A stretch of 21,208 nucleotides of DNA from Clostridia bacterium (GTDB taxonomy: Bacteria > Bacillota > Clostridia > Christensenellales > CAG-1252). Below, in pieces: positions 8,785 through 16,682 of this stretch (position 1 is its first letter; each line of letters starts with the position of its first letter). The notes under the pieces are model-generated. The model made no database searches, was not told where the DNA came from, and saw nothing but the letters and a program-made list of their open reading frames with translations. The position numbers were made by a program, and so were the translations under genes. The stretch is taken from the NCBI GenBank assembly GCA_009928745.1, contig SACC01000002.1, positions 1 to 21,208 on the forward strand, written 5' to 3'.

Positions 8785-8852
8785 ATTATCCTCCGATTTT
8801 TATAGCGTCCTTTGGCCACACCTTTTATTTTGCGTCCAGTAGATAAAAAATA

Positions 8853-8861
8853 TGCTATTAT
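8853..8861 (+). promoter_or_regulatory. Extended -10 promoter of the beta-mannosidase gene
   Basis: TGCTATTAT (TG, one base, then TATTAT) lies 17 bp before the ATG at 8879. This leaves only about 10 bases of leader, so AAAGGGTGG at 8866-8874 would be at the very start of the mRNA. A TTGCGT at 8830 is a poor, badly spaced -35. The call is tentative. Confidence 0.4.
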
Positions 8862-8878
8862 ATATAAAGGGTGGTTTT

Positions 8879-11398
8879 ATGAGATTAGATTTGAACGGAA
8901 AATGGCGCTTATCGGGCGCTGGCGCTGAATATACTGCTGAGGTGCCCGGCTGTAATTATCTTGATTTGTTGAAAGAGGGCGCAATCCCCGATCCTTTTTG
9001 TTCGCTCAACGAGAGCCGAACGCATTGGATAGGCGATAACGACTGGTCGTACCAAAGGGAATTCGAGGTCGGAGAAGAAATGCTTAATTACAAAAATGTT
9101 GAGCTTGTCGCTTCCTCGCTTGATACGCTATGCAAGGTGATTATCAACGGCGAGGAAGTTGCCTATTGCGATAACGCTTTCCGAACGTATCGCATTGATA
9201 TTTTGCCTTGTTTGATAAAGGGGAATAATACCATTGAGATACTGTTTTTATCGCCTGTTGAATATGTAAAAAAACAAAACGCAGTTGCGCCGCTTGTAAA
9301 GAACTTTATGGGCTTGACGGGTATTCAATATATGCGCAAGCCTGCCTATCATTTTGGATGGGATTGGGGTCCGGCGCTGCCGTTGTCAGGGATTATAGGA
9401 GATATCTATATTGACGCGTATAGCGCAAGAATTGGTAATGTCCACATTAAGCAGAGTCACAATATGGGTAAAGTGACATTGAATACTTTGATTGAAGTTA
9501 AAGGCGTTGGGGATGGCAGACTCGTTCAATATATTGAATCTCCGCAGGGAGCAAAAAGTAAAGTGGAAGCCATGTTTGATAATGGTAAATGTAGTATAGT
9601 TACAGTAATTGACAATCCTATGCTCTGGTATCCTAACGGTATGGGCGGGCAGCCTTTATATAATATCGAATTCATATTGTATAAGGACGATAAAGTATTG
9701 GATAGCGTAACGCAGATTATCGGGTTGCGTAAGATTGTGCTTAGTACTGCGCCCGACAAATACGGATCGGATTTTTGCTTCTATATCAACGGCAAAAAGC
9801 TGTTCGCAAAAGGCGCCAACTGGATACCGTCGGATAGTTTTATTAACCGTACTACCGATGAGCAATTAGATTTTTATATAAAAAGCGCCAAAGATGCCAA
9901 TATGAATATGCTAAGGGTATGGGGGGGCGGTTATTACGAAAGCGATAAGTTTTACGAGCTTTGTGATTTTTACGGCATACTGGTGTGGCAGGACTTTGCA
10001 TACGCTTGTTACCCTTATCCCTTTTATGACAAGGACTTTTTAGCTAACGCGCTTGTTGAGGCGGAAGAAAATATCATAAGATTGCGCAACCACGCTTCGC
10101 TTGCTCTATGGTGCGGTAACAATGAAATAGAACTAATGAGCTTGTTATGGTTCTACAGAAAGAAATTGAAGGTTGCGCAGAAAGAGTTTTTCTACGATAA
10201 ACTGAAAGAATCTGTCAATGAATTCGACGGTATAACTCCTTATTGGGCAGGCTCGCCAAGCTCAGGAGAATATTGCGTCAACGCAGGATCGGACGATTAC
10301 GGCGATACCCACCTATGGCAGGTCTGGCACGGCTTGCGTCGCCCCGAATATTACAGAGGACGGCAATCTCGGTTTGTCAGCGAATTCGGCTTAGAAGCCT
10401 TGCCGACAATGCGCGCTGTCAAAAGTTTCGCCGAGTCTAAAGACTATGACTTAAACTCTCCCGTTATGCTTGCGCATCAAAAATGCTCGGGGGGTAACGG
10501 CAAGATGCTGTATTATCTTATGCTCCAGTACCACATTCCAAAGTATTTTGACGACCTTATATATTTATCGGGCTTGACGCAAGCCTACGCTATCAAAAAG
10601 GCGGTGCTTGGCTGGCGCAAAGCCGGTGAACGCTGCAACGGCGCGCTTTATTGGCAGTATAACGATTGCTGGCCCGTTAGCTCCTGGGCGTCTGTTGATT
10701 ATACCGGCAGCTATAAAGCCTTGCAGTATTTTGCAAAACACTTTTATGCGCCCGTCAAGGTGTATCTCGAAAAAGAGGGCGATTGTATAGATATATACTG
10801 TATTAACGATAATGACACACTTCAAGAAGTTACCTTAAAACAACGCATTCTGGACTTTTATGGCAAGGAATTTCATAATGATACAATGCGTATTTCGCTT
10901 GAGCCTAACAAAACGACACATATCGGCGCTGTAGTTATTGATGACCAATACAAAAAGTCAAGAAAGCAAACTTATTTGCTTGCGGAGCTATACGGCGAAA
11001 ACGGACAATTGCTTGACTGCGAAAGAGAATTATTCGTCAAAGATAAGCAAGCGGCTTTTCTTGAATCAAAATTCTCTATTGATATAGATATTGTGGAAGA
11101 CAAAGCGCAGCTAAAAATAACAAGCGATACTTTTGCGAGGAATGTGTGCGTGGATATTGAGGGCTTGCCCTCGCGCTTTAGTGATAACTATATGGATATT
11201 GACGCAGGGGGCTCGGCATGTATCCAAATAGATATACCCGCAGGCTGGACAAAGGAAATGCTTATGCAAAAACTAAACATAAAGAGCCTTAACAAAATTG
11301 AGCGCGGCAAAAGCAATATCGGCGAGCTTTTTAAAAAGCTTTCTATCATCCTTTATCCGCCCAATCTTATTAACGCAATAGCTCAGTTATTTAATTGA
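8879..11398 (+). CDS. Cytoplasmic beta-mannosidase, glycoside hydrolase family 2
   Basis: An exo-acting retaining glycosidase that removes beta-linked mannose from the non-reducing end of short manno-oligosaccharides or the N-glycan core. The 839 residues follow the GH2 layout: N-terminal jelly-roll with HFGWDWGP (about 158-165), immunoglobulin-like middle domain, then the barrel with GANWIPSDSF, the acid/base E416 in WCGNNE, and the nucleophile E502 in VSEFG. ALYWQYNDCWPVSSW is also characteristic. There is no signal peptide. I chose the ATG at 8879 (MRLDLNGKWRL) over the upstream in-frame ATG at 8852 because the ribosome binding site AAAGGGTGG precedes it and homologues start near LNGKW. 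It is a single-gene unit convergent with the alpha-mannosidase operon. The last ~90 residues are more divergent. Confidence 0.93.
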   Translation: MRLDLNGKWRLSGAGAEYTAEVPGCNYLDLLKEGAIPDPFCSLNESRTHWIGDNDWSYQREFEVGEEMLNYKNVELVASSLDTLCKVIINGEEVAYCDNAFRTYRIDILPCLIKGNNTIEILFLSPVEYVKKQNAVAPLVKNFMGLTGIQYMRKPAYHFGWDWGPALPLSGIIGDIYIDAYSARIGNVHIKQSHNMGKVTLNTLIEVKGVGDGRLVQYIESPQGAKSKVEAMFDNGKCSIVTVIDNPMLWYPNGMGGQPLYNIEFILYKDDKVLDSVTQIIGLRKIVLSTAPDKYGSDFCFYINGKKLFAKGANWIPSDSFINRTTDEQLDFYIKSAKDANMNMLRVWGGGYYESDKFYELCDFYGILVWQDFAYACYPYPFYDKDFLANALVEAEENIIRLRNHASLALWCGNNEIELMSLLWFYRKKLKVAQKEFFYDKLKESVNEFDGITPYWAGSPSSGEYCVNAGSDDYGDTHLWQVWHGLRRPEYYRGRQSRFVSEFGLEALPTMRAVKSFAESKDYDLNSPVMLAHQKCSGGNGKMLYYLMLQYHIPKYFDDLIYLSGLTQAYAIKKAVLGWRKAGERCNGALYWQYNDCWPVSSWASVDYTGSYKALQYFAKHFYAPVKVYLEKEGDCIDIYCINDNDTLQEVTLKQRILDFYGKEFHNDTMRISLEPNKTTHIGAVVIDDQYKKSRKQTYLLAELYGENGQLLDCERELFVKDKQAAFLESKFSIDIDIVEDKAQLKITSDTFARNVCVDIEGLPSRFSDNYMDIDAGGSACIQIDIPAGWTKEMLMQKLNIKSLNKIERGKSNIGELFKKLSIILYPPNLINAIAQLFN

Positions 11399-11506
11399 TG
11401 CGAATTAATTCAAGGAGTCGATAGCTTGCTTGATATTATCAAATGTATTAATAATATATAACCATATAATATTATAGAAAGTTAAAAATCAGTATTTTTT
11501 CAACAA
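11399..11506. other. AT-rich intergenic stretch, no gene seen
   Basis: Between the beta-mannosidase stop and the first structured repeat there is about 108 bp with no open frame of note. It holds a small perfect inverted repeat, TTGATATTATCAA at 11430-11442, and other AT-only palindromes. There is no convincing terminator for the beta-mannosidase here; plus-strand transcripts may end within the repeat, whose AAAAAGTCAGG hairpin ends in TTTTT. Confidence 0.5.
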
Positions 11507-11531
11507 AATCCCGCTTGTGATAAGCGGGATT
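11507..11531 (-). terminator. Intrinsic terminator at the far end of repeat copy 1
   Basis: A perfect 10-pair stem, AATCCCGCTT with AAGCGGGATT, has a 5-base loop. On the minus strand it is followed by TTTGTTG, giving a reasonable terminator for the alpha-mannosidase/symporter operon. On the plus strand no T-tract follows. It lies 14 bases from the conserved AGCTATATTTG of the repeat, the same distance as in copy 2. Confidence 0.7.
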
Positions 11532-11731
11532 CAGCCTGTAGACTAAGCTATATTTGAAAAAGTCAGGGCGTGTACCTGACTTTTTCCCCTTACTCGCTGC
11601 TACTGCAACGAGCATTAAAAAGGGGTGAATTTTTAAGAAAAAGAGGGGAAAATATCACAAAGTGTAAACGTCTGATATTGTCCCCTATAAGTCCGACCGA
11701 ATGCAATGCACGGCATTCGCGTTTGGTCGGA
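11507..11731 (-). repeat. Structured 3'-end repeat, copy 1
   Basis: This element is repeated at 16458-16673 and, inverted, at 21068-21208. It starts 2 bp after the stop of the GPH symporter gene and reads in that gene's sense. In gene-sense order it holds: hairpin 1 (GCATTC and GGTCGG arms at 11713-11731 with TCCGACCGAATGC at 11692-11704, a 6-base GCGTTT insertion in one arm); hairpin 2 (GGGG-AATATCA type, 11644-11686); a conserved AT-rich linker; hairpin 3 (CTCGCTGC and GCAACGAG around TACT, 11593-11612, inside CCCCTT/AAGGGG); hairpin 4 (AAAAAGTCAGG with CCTGACTTTTT, 11557-11585); and the terminator hairpin. No open frame. Function unknown. Confidence 0.9.
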
Positions 11732-11733
11732 GG

Positions 11734-13221
11734 CTAACCTACTGCGGCCTCTTTTTCCGCTGCTTCTCTACGCCTTATCTCTAAAACTTCAAGAATCTCC
11801 TGGTGTTGCTTTTTATTAAATTTATAGAACAAGAAAGGTATAATCATTAATAGGTAACCTAGCGCGGCAACTAGAGTAACCATTATAAAAATTGCGCTAA
11901 GTGTCTTAGGAGATTGATTGACCCCTGCGGCTTCGGGGTCTAAATGACCGTTATAACCAAAGTATCCGAGAACTGCAAGAGCTATTGACGCATTAACGCC
12001 GTTTTGGAATTTTCCGATAAAGGTAAGCAGGGAAAAACACGTGCCCTCAATACGCCTGCCCGTTTTGTATTCTATCAAATCCACACTGTCACCTATCATT
12101 ATTGTAGTTATTGACGACCAGATACCCATAGGAAGGAAGGCGAAGAATCTGCCTATCAAAAATAGATAAATATTGGCATAACCTACAAAATAGGATATGA
12201 TATTTGCGCATAAGCCAATTGCGGTGAAGAATATCAACAGAGTCCTTTTTTCATATTTTTTAAGCAGTATTGGCGCGAACAGTAAACCACCAAGGGTAGC
12301 TATTGCAGGTAGAAAGCCTACAATAGGTGTAAATACGCTCAATAATTTAGTGGAACTCATATCCGGAAAAATGGTTTTCAGATTCCATTTTACAAAATAT
12401 GTGGTGAGAGCAACGGTGCCCACCGTCATTATCGACACTAACATCCCCGAAATAAGATTAATTAACAGCGGTTTGCATTTAAATATATAGGCGAGATTCG
12501 CAATAATGTTTTCTTTTTTTTCTTTCGAAACGGGCGCGCGCTCCTTTGTATTAAAAAACCCTTGCAGCATTAGTCCCGTGCCAAATAACGTGAAAACCAT
12601 TGCCGCGAGGAAAAAGCTTGTGTTGTCGGAAACATTTATTTTTTCAAAGAAACCTTTTACTGTCCAAAACAACCCTATACAAATTGCGCTGCCAAGTCCG
12701 CCTATTATTCTTGTCAGAGTGACCACCTTAACCCTGTCCTTTTCGTTATTGGTCATAACGGCGGACATGCTCCAGAAAGGTATATCGTTCGCGGTGTAAA
12801 CCATTGTGAATATTATGTAAATTATTGCTGCGTATGCAATAAGCGCGTTATCCTTGAGCGGCATTGGTATAAAGACTAGCGCGGTTATTATTGCAAGTGG
12901 TATAGGAGTAAACAACATATAAGGTCTGCATTTGCCCCATCTGGTATGTGTTCTGTCAAGGATTTGACCCATGATCGGATCGTTAAATGCGTCAAACATT
13001 CGCGCAACCAAAATAATCAACGCTGTTATTGAGGTTATTTGCTGCGGAGAATATATAGTGATACGTCCCTTGAACATATAATCCGTCATATACATCATTA
13101 GAAAATTAGTGAACAGGGCGTAAATCATCGTCTGTCCGGTATTAGTCAGCGAATAGCTGATTCTTTCTTTGAGCTTTAGCGGTTGTACAGTTGACCTTGT
13201 CAGCGCGTTGTTTTCACTCAT
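11734..13221 (-). CDS. GPH-family sugar:cation symporter
   Basis: A 495-residue membrane transporter of the glycoside-pentoside-hexuronide (MelB-like) branch of the major facilitator superfamily, which moves sugars together with Na+ or H+. The family signature is clear at residues 77-101: DAFNDPIMGQILDRT then TRWGKCRPY. About 12 hydrophobic segments can be counted, with a cytoplasmic, charged C-terminus (KKQHQEILEVLEIRRREAAEKEAA). The stop codon of the upstream alpha-mannosidase gene is directly followed by this ATG, with AAAGGAAA as ribosome binding site inside that gene, so the two are co-translated. The context suggests it imports manno-oligosaccharides or mannosyl-GlcNAc-type glycan fragments for the two mannosidases; the exact substrate cannot be read. 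Repeat copy 1 begins 2 bp after its stop. Confidence 0.93.
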   Translation of the reverse strand: MSENNALTRSTVQPLKLKERISYSLTNTGQTMIYALFTNFLMMYMTDYMFKGRITIYSPQQITSITALIILVARMFDAFNDPIMGQILDRTHTRWGKCRPYMLFTPIPLAIITALVFIPMPLKDNALIAYAAIIYIIFTMVYTANDIPFWSMSAVMTNNEKDRVKVVTLTRIIGGLGSAICIGLFWTVKGFFEKINVSDNTSFFLAAMVFTLFGTGLMLQGFFNTKERAPVSKEKKENIIANLAYIFKCKPLLINLISGMLVSIMTVGTVALTTYFVKWNLKTIFPDMSSTKLLSVFTPIVGFLPAIATLGGLLFAPILLKKYEKRTLLIFFTAIGLCANIISYFVGYANIYLFLIGRFFAFLPMGIWSSITTIMIGDSVDLIEYKTGRRIEGTCFSLLTFIGKFQNGVNASIALAVLGYFGYNGHLDPEAAGVNQSPKTLSAIFIMVTLVAALGYLLMIIPFLFYKFNKKQHQEILEVLEIRRREAAEKEAAVG

Positions 13222-16200
13222 TTATATCGTTTCCTTTGTTTTATTAGTTATCAATATAGTTTTTATCTCGTAAGGTTTGAATTCAAGCGTGCTTAAATTG
13301 GTTGTTTGCGGATTGTTCTCAAGCATATCCGTTTCGTATGCGGCGATTTGCTTAAAGCCAAGCTTGATTTCTGCCCTTGTCTGCCTTCCTGCGCTCTCAT
13401 AGAGTCGCAACACGATGCCGTCTCCGCTCTCGGCGCGCTTTACCGTCTCCGTGATTATGTTTTTGCTGTCGCATAATACAAGGCTGTCAAATGAGGCGGC
13501 ATATCCGCTGTTAATGAGAGGAATATTGAAGCAATACGCCTGCTCTGTCACCTTGTCAATGAGATTCTTGCCGCTTGAGGCAAATATTGCGTATGAGAAA
13601 TTATGCTTGCCCTTATCTGCGGTTTCGTCGGGATAATCGGGCGAGCGCAAGAGGTTAAGGCTGATTAAGCCGTCCTTGACGCGGTGACCATATTTGCAGT
13701 CGTTAAGCAAGGCAAAGCCGCAGCTGTCGTTATTGACATATACGAATTTGTGAGCGGCAATTTCGTGCTGAGCGTAGTCTACTGGATTATCGGTCTTAGT
13801 GCTTCTCTCAATATTGCCCCATTGAATATTACATAATACCTTATCCGAATACACTGCCGGTCGGAAGTCGGCGCGCAGCATTTTGTGCGATTCTTGCCAG
13901 TCAACCTCAGTATGGAACTCTACCCGGTCGCTGTTATAGGTCAATACGACTTCCTGTGTTAAGGTGGATTTATTGTACTTGTAATAATTGCGCCTAATTA
14001 CCTTAGGACCGTCGATAATGTTTTCAAAAGAAACAAGGCGGAAATATTGTTTTATACGCTTAGTGTAATTGATATCAATATCCCAAGCGTCGTAGAACAT
14101 CTTTTTGTCTTTGTATACGGTGAGTTTATTAAGATAATCCCCTGCATAATTGCGGTTGGTCTGCTTCTCGAATAACGCCTTTATCGAGCCGTCGCGGTTA
14201 AAGAATATTCTGAATTTGTCACTTTCAATAAAACGCTGCTCAAAGGTCATTGCGCGGAAGATTTCTCCCGAGGGAGCGCATTTTGCGCTTGCAAAGGGAG
14301 CAACCTCGCAAAGCTGCCATTTGTCTTCTAACTTGTGATATTCGCTGCGCGGATAGGGTAGTGTGTTGATAACACGGTTTTCCGTCTTTCCCTTTGCGAT
14401 ATAGGACAATATGCTTTGCTCAAGTATTTTTAATTCTTCAAGCATCTCCTCATATCTTGCCGTGCTTTCGACATATACGCGGTGTATTGAGGAGCCTGGA
14501 ATAATATCGTGGAACTGATATAGCAAAACTTCTTTCCATATCTTGTCAAGCTGCGCTTTGGGATATTCGTAACCTTTCTCGCCGGCATATGCGGCGAGTA
14601 GCTCTACATTACGGAGGGCATTTTCTATTTTGCGGTTATACAGCTTATTTTTACACTGCGTAGTCAAAGTGCCCTGATGTGTTTCAAGATACAATTCACC
14701 TTTGACAGTCGGCAAAATATCGCGTTTTTCGTTAAGCTTGTCAAAGAAATCAATAGCTGGGGAAAACTTGACCTTTTTCAAGCCCTTAAGACTTTTTTCA
14801 CGGCGCAAAACCTCCACGTGCCCCTCTCCAGGTCCGCCTCCACCGTCGCCTACGCCGAACAGCATAAGCGCGCAGTCGGTTTCTTTTTGTTTATACTTTT
14901 TATACGAATCTCTGACAGTAAGCGCGCCGCCCTCGCTGTTGTAGGTGCCGTCCGGCGGCATATGTACGATTATTGCGCTATCGTCAATACCCTCCCATAT
15001 AAATGAGTGGTAGGGGAAAACGTTGATTTTGTTCCAATTTAGCTTGATAGTAAGGAAATAATCCATTCCAGTTTTTTTGATAATCTGCGGTAGCGCGCCG
15101 GTAAAGCCGAAGACGTCAGGCAGCCACAGCACGCGCATATCCTTGCCGAACTCTTCCTTAAAAAACTGCTTGCCGTACAAAACCTGTCTAACTAGCGATT
15201 CAGAGCCGGTGATATTGGTGTCTGGCTCGACCCACATACCGCCTTGCGGCTCGAGATTGCCCTCGCTCACCGCTTTTTTGATGCGTTCATATAGGGCGGG
15301 ATATAATTCCTTAGTCCAATCGAACTGCTGCGGCTGACTTGCGCCGAAAACATAGCCTTTATACCGTTCGATTAAACTCAGCTGATTACTGAAAGTACGC
15401 GCCGCCTTGCGCTTGGTTTCTCTTATCGGCCACAACCAAGCAAGATCGAGATGCGCATGACCGACAGCATAGAATTCAAAGGTTTCATCTGACGTCTCAG
15501 CAAGCAAGGCAGACAGTACATTGCCCGCTTGGGTTATTTCTTCCTCAGTGTACTTTCTTAGTATACAATTAACTTCTTTAAGTCCTTGTAACAGCGAAAC
15601 AAATCGTTCGGTGTCCTTATCAACCGTTGTCATCAGTAAGAACAGCGTCCAATAATCGTAATATAGCTTTAATAACGCTTCGTTGACAGAGGCAACATAC
15701 GCGCCTTTGAGCTTGGCAAAACCTGTCGAGACTCCCGAGAACCCGTTGTTGCCGGCGTCTAACCAGATATCGAGATGATTTTTGTATTCGGACAATCTAT
15801 ATATATGCTTGCCTTTTGAGCTGCCGAAGAAGTCCATAAAGCTTAATATGCCGGTAACTCCTATCTGCGGCGCGCCCTGTTCGTCGAATACGCATCCCTC
15901 TGCGCCAATATCAATATATGCGCAAAGCGTCTCATGTTTATATATTTCGGGAATATCGGCTTGAAAATTGAACCAGCCGCATTCAAAAAAATCTCCCCAT
16001 GCCTCGCCGACAGCAAGCGGTTTGTAGTCGAGTTTTACCCGCTCACTAAAGGTTACTGGTTCTTTAGTAACCGCAACGGTTGCCGTCATATCGGCAATAA
16101 CTGTATATATGCGCTTGCGAATGTCGAATAATTTTTTGTAAATCAAAGGATGGGCGATAATGCCTTTTACGGGATCTTTCTTTTCCTTTAACAGCTTGTA

Positions 16201-16233
16201 AGCCTCTTTTATAATGCCGGTTATGCTGAACAT
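13222..16233 (-). CDS. Alpha-mannosidase, glycoside hydrolase family 38
   Basis: A zinc-dependent retaining exo-glycosidase that removes alpha-linked mannose. It has 1003 residues, as in bacterial class II enzymes. The catalytic domain starts near residue 253: GHAHLDLAWLWP gives zinc ligands H261 and D263, LPDVFGFTG holds the nucleophile D373, and QFHDIIPGSS (about 560-570) supplies the last zinc-binding histidine. A three-helix middle region and a large C-terminal beta-rich region follow. Residues 1-250 form the N-terminal domain common in bacterial members. There is no signal peptide, so it is cytoplasmic. GGAGG is five bases before the ATG. It is the first gene of a two-gene operon with the symporter, behind a perfect consensus promoter. 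Confidence 0.95.
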   Translation of the reverse strand: MFSITGIIKEAYKLLKEKKDPVKGIIAHPLIYKKLFDIRKRIYTVIADMTATVAVTKEPVTFSERVKLDYKPLAVGEAWGDFFECGWFNFQADIPEIYKHETLCAYIDIGAEGCVFDEQGAPQIGVTGILSFMDFFGSSKGKHIYRLSEYKNHLDIWLDAGNNGFSGVSTGFAKLKGAYVASVNEALLKLYYDYWTLFLLMTTVDKDTERFVSLLQGLKEVNCILRKYTEEEITQAGNVLSALLAETSDETFEFYAVGHAHLDLAWLWPIRETKRKAARTFSNQLSLIERYKGYVFGASQPQQFDWTKELYPALYERIKKAVSEGNLEPQGGMWVEPDTNITGSESLVRQVLYGKQFFKEEFGKDMRVLWLPDVFGFTGALPQIIKKTGMDYFLTIKLNWNKINVFPYHSFIWEGIDDSAIIVHMPPDGTYNSEGGALTVRDSYKKYKQKETDCALMLFGVGDGGGGPGEGHVEVLRREKSLKGLKKVKFSPAIDFFDKLNEKRDILPTVKGELYLETHQGTLTTQCKNKLYNRKIENALRNVELLAAYAGEKGYEYPKAQLDKIWKEVLLYQFHDIIPGSSIHRVYVESTARYEEMLEELKILEQSILSYIAKGKTENRVINTLPYPRSEYHKLEDKWQLCEVAPFASAKCAPSGEIFRAMTFEQRFIESDKFRIFFNRDGSIKALFEKQTNRNYAGDYLNKLTVYKDKKMFYDAWDIDINYTKRIKQYFRLVSFENIIDGPKVIRRNYYKYNKSTLTQEVVLTYNSDRVEFHTEVDWQESHKMLRADFRPAVYSDKVLCNIQWGNIERSTKTDNPVDYAQHEIAAHKFVYVNNDSCGFALLNDCKYGHRVKDGLISLNLLRSPDYPDETADKGKHNFSYAIFASSGKNLIDKVTEQAYCFNIPLINSGYAASFDSLVLCDSKNIITETVKRAESGDGIVLRLYESAGRQTRAEIKLGFKQIAAYETDMLENNPQTTNLSTLEFKPYEIKTILITNKTKETI

Positions 16234-16248
16234 ATAAGCCTCCGTGTT

Positions 16249-16259
16249 GGAATCATTCC
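16249..16259. promoter_or_regulatory. Palindrome in the alpha-mannosidase leader, possible operator
   Basis: GGAATCATTCC is a perfect inverted repeat about a single central base. It lies between the promoter and the ribosome binding site of the alpha-mannosidase gene, some 20 bp downstream of the predicted start of transcription. A repressor could bind there. It is short, and no regulator gene is in the window, so the role is inference. Confidence 0.3.
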
Positions 16260-16285
16260 TAAATAAACTTAAAAGGTACTAGTTA

Positions 16286-16314
16286 ATTATATATGGTATA
16301 TACATAAGTGTCAA
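16286..16314 (-). promoter_or_regulatory. Perfect consensus sigma-A promoter of the mannosidase operon
   Basis: On the minus strand TTGACA (16314-16309) and TATAAT (16291-16286) are separated by exactly 17 bp. Both boxes match the housekeeping consensus at all six positions. Transcription should start near 16279, giving a leader of about 45 bases before the alpha-mannosidase ATG. Such a strong promoter on a sugar operon suggests control by a repressor. Confidence 0.9.
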
Positions 16315-16332
16315 TATCCAATATTTACGCCG

Positions 16333-16362
16333 GAGAGGGCAAAAACAATGTTTTGCCCTCTC
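16333..16362. other. Strong perfect hairpin upstream of the mannosidase promoter
   Basis: GAGAGGGCAAAA pairs perfectly over 12 bases with TTTTGCCCTCTC around a 6-base loop. No T-tract follows on either strand, so it is not a standard terminator. It sits between the end of repeat copy 2 and the promoter at 16286-16314. It may insulate the promoter from read-through or be a protein binding site. The rest of 16234-16457 shows no gene. Confidence 0.6.
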
Positions 16363-16451
16363 TGAACTGATTCGCTGACTCGTAGGGTAAAGATAACCAA
16401 AAGACAATCGAAGAGCTGTAAATTTATAATTTAGGCGTAATTAAAGGAAAG

Positions 16452-16485
16452 TAAAAAACTCCCTTGCAAAGGATTGCAAGAGAGT
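16452..16485 (-). terminator. Intrinsic terminator at the far end of repeat copy 2
   Basis: On the minus strand ACTCTCTTGCA pairs with TGCAAGGGAGT (11 pairs, one G-U) and is followed by a T-tract at 16457-16453. It should end transcription of the lipoprotein gene. Its stem sequence differs completely from the terminator of copy 1, but its distance to the conserved AGCTATATTTG block is the same, 14 bases. Confidence 0.85.
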
Positions 16486-16673
16486 CGTACTGAACACAAA
16501 GCTATATTTGAAAAAGTTAGAGCGTGTACCTAACTTTTTCCCCTTGCTCGCAGCTACTGTAGCGAGAACAAAAGGGGGTGAATTTTTAAGAAAAGGGGAA
16601 AATATCACAAAATGTTACGACTGATATTGTCCCCTTAAGTCCGACCGAATGCAAGTTATGGCATTCGGTCGGA
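16458..16673 (-). repeat. Structured 3'-end repeat, copy 2
   Basis: A second copy of the element, beginning 9 bp after the lipoprotein stop and reading in that gene's sense. Hairpin 1 (TCCGACCGAATGC 16640-16652 with GCATTCGGTCGGA 16661-16673) is perfect over 13 pairs and lacks the 6-base insertion of copies 1 and 3. Hairpin 2 lies at 16593-16636. Hairpin 3 has CTCGC/GCGAG (16547-16551, 16562-16566) around the same TACT loop. In hairpin 4 (16511-16539), AAAAAGTTAG pairs with CTAACTTTTT: a C-G pair of copy 1 is T-A here, so pairing is kept while sequence changes. The linker GTGAATTTTTAAGAAAA is conserved. Confidence 0.9.
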
Positions 16674-16682
16674 ACAACTTCC

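Noticed and set aside
11663..11724. Pseudoknot between the AAACGC bulge of hairpin 1 and the hairpin 2 loop in copy 1
   Set aside because: Copy 1 has a CGTTT in the loop that could pair, but copy 3, which has the same bulge, does not keep the complementary loop sequence.
14677..15006. 109-codon frame opposite the alpha-mannosidase gene
   Set aside because: It is a shadow of a strongly conserved GH38 coding region on the other strand; it has no recognisable domain. The same applies to other antisense frames over the arg, mannosidase and transporter genes.
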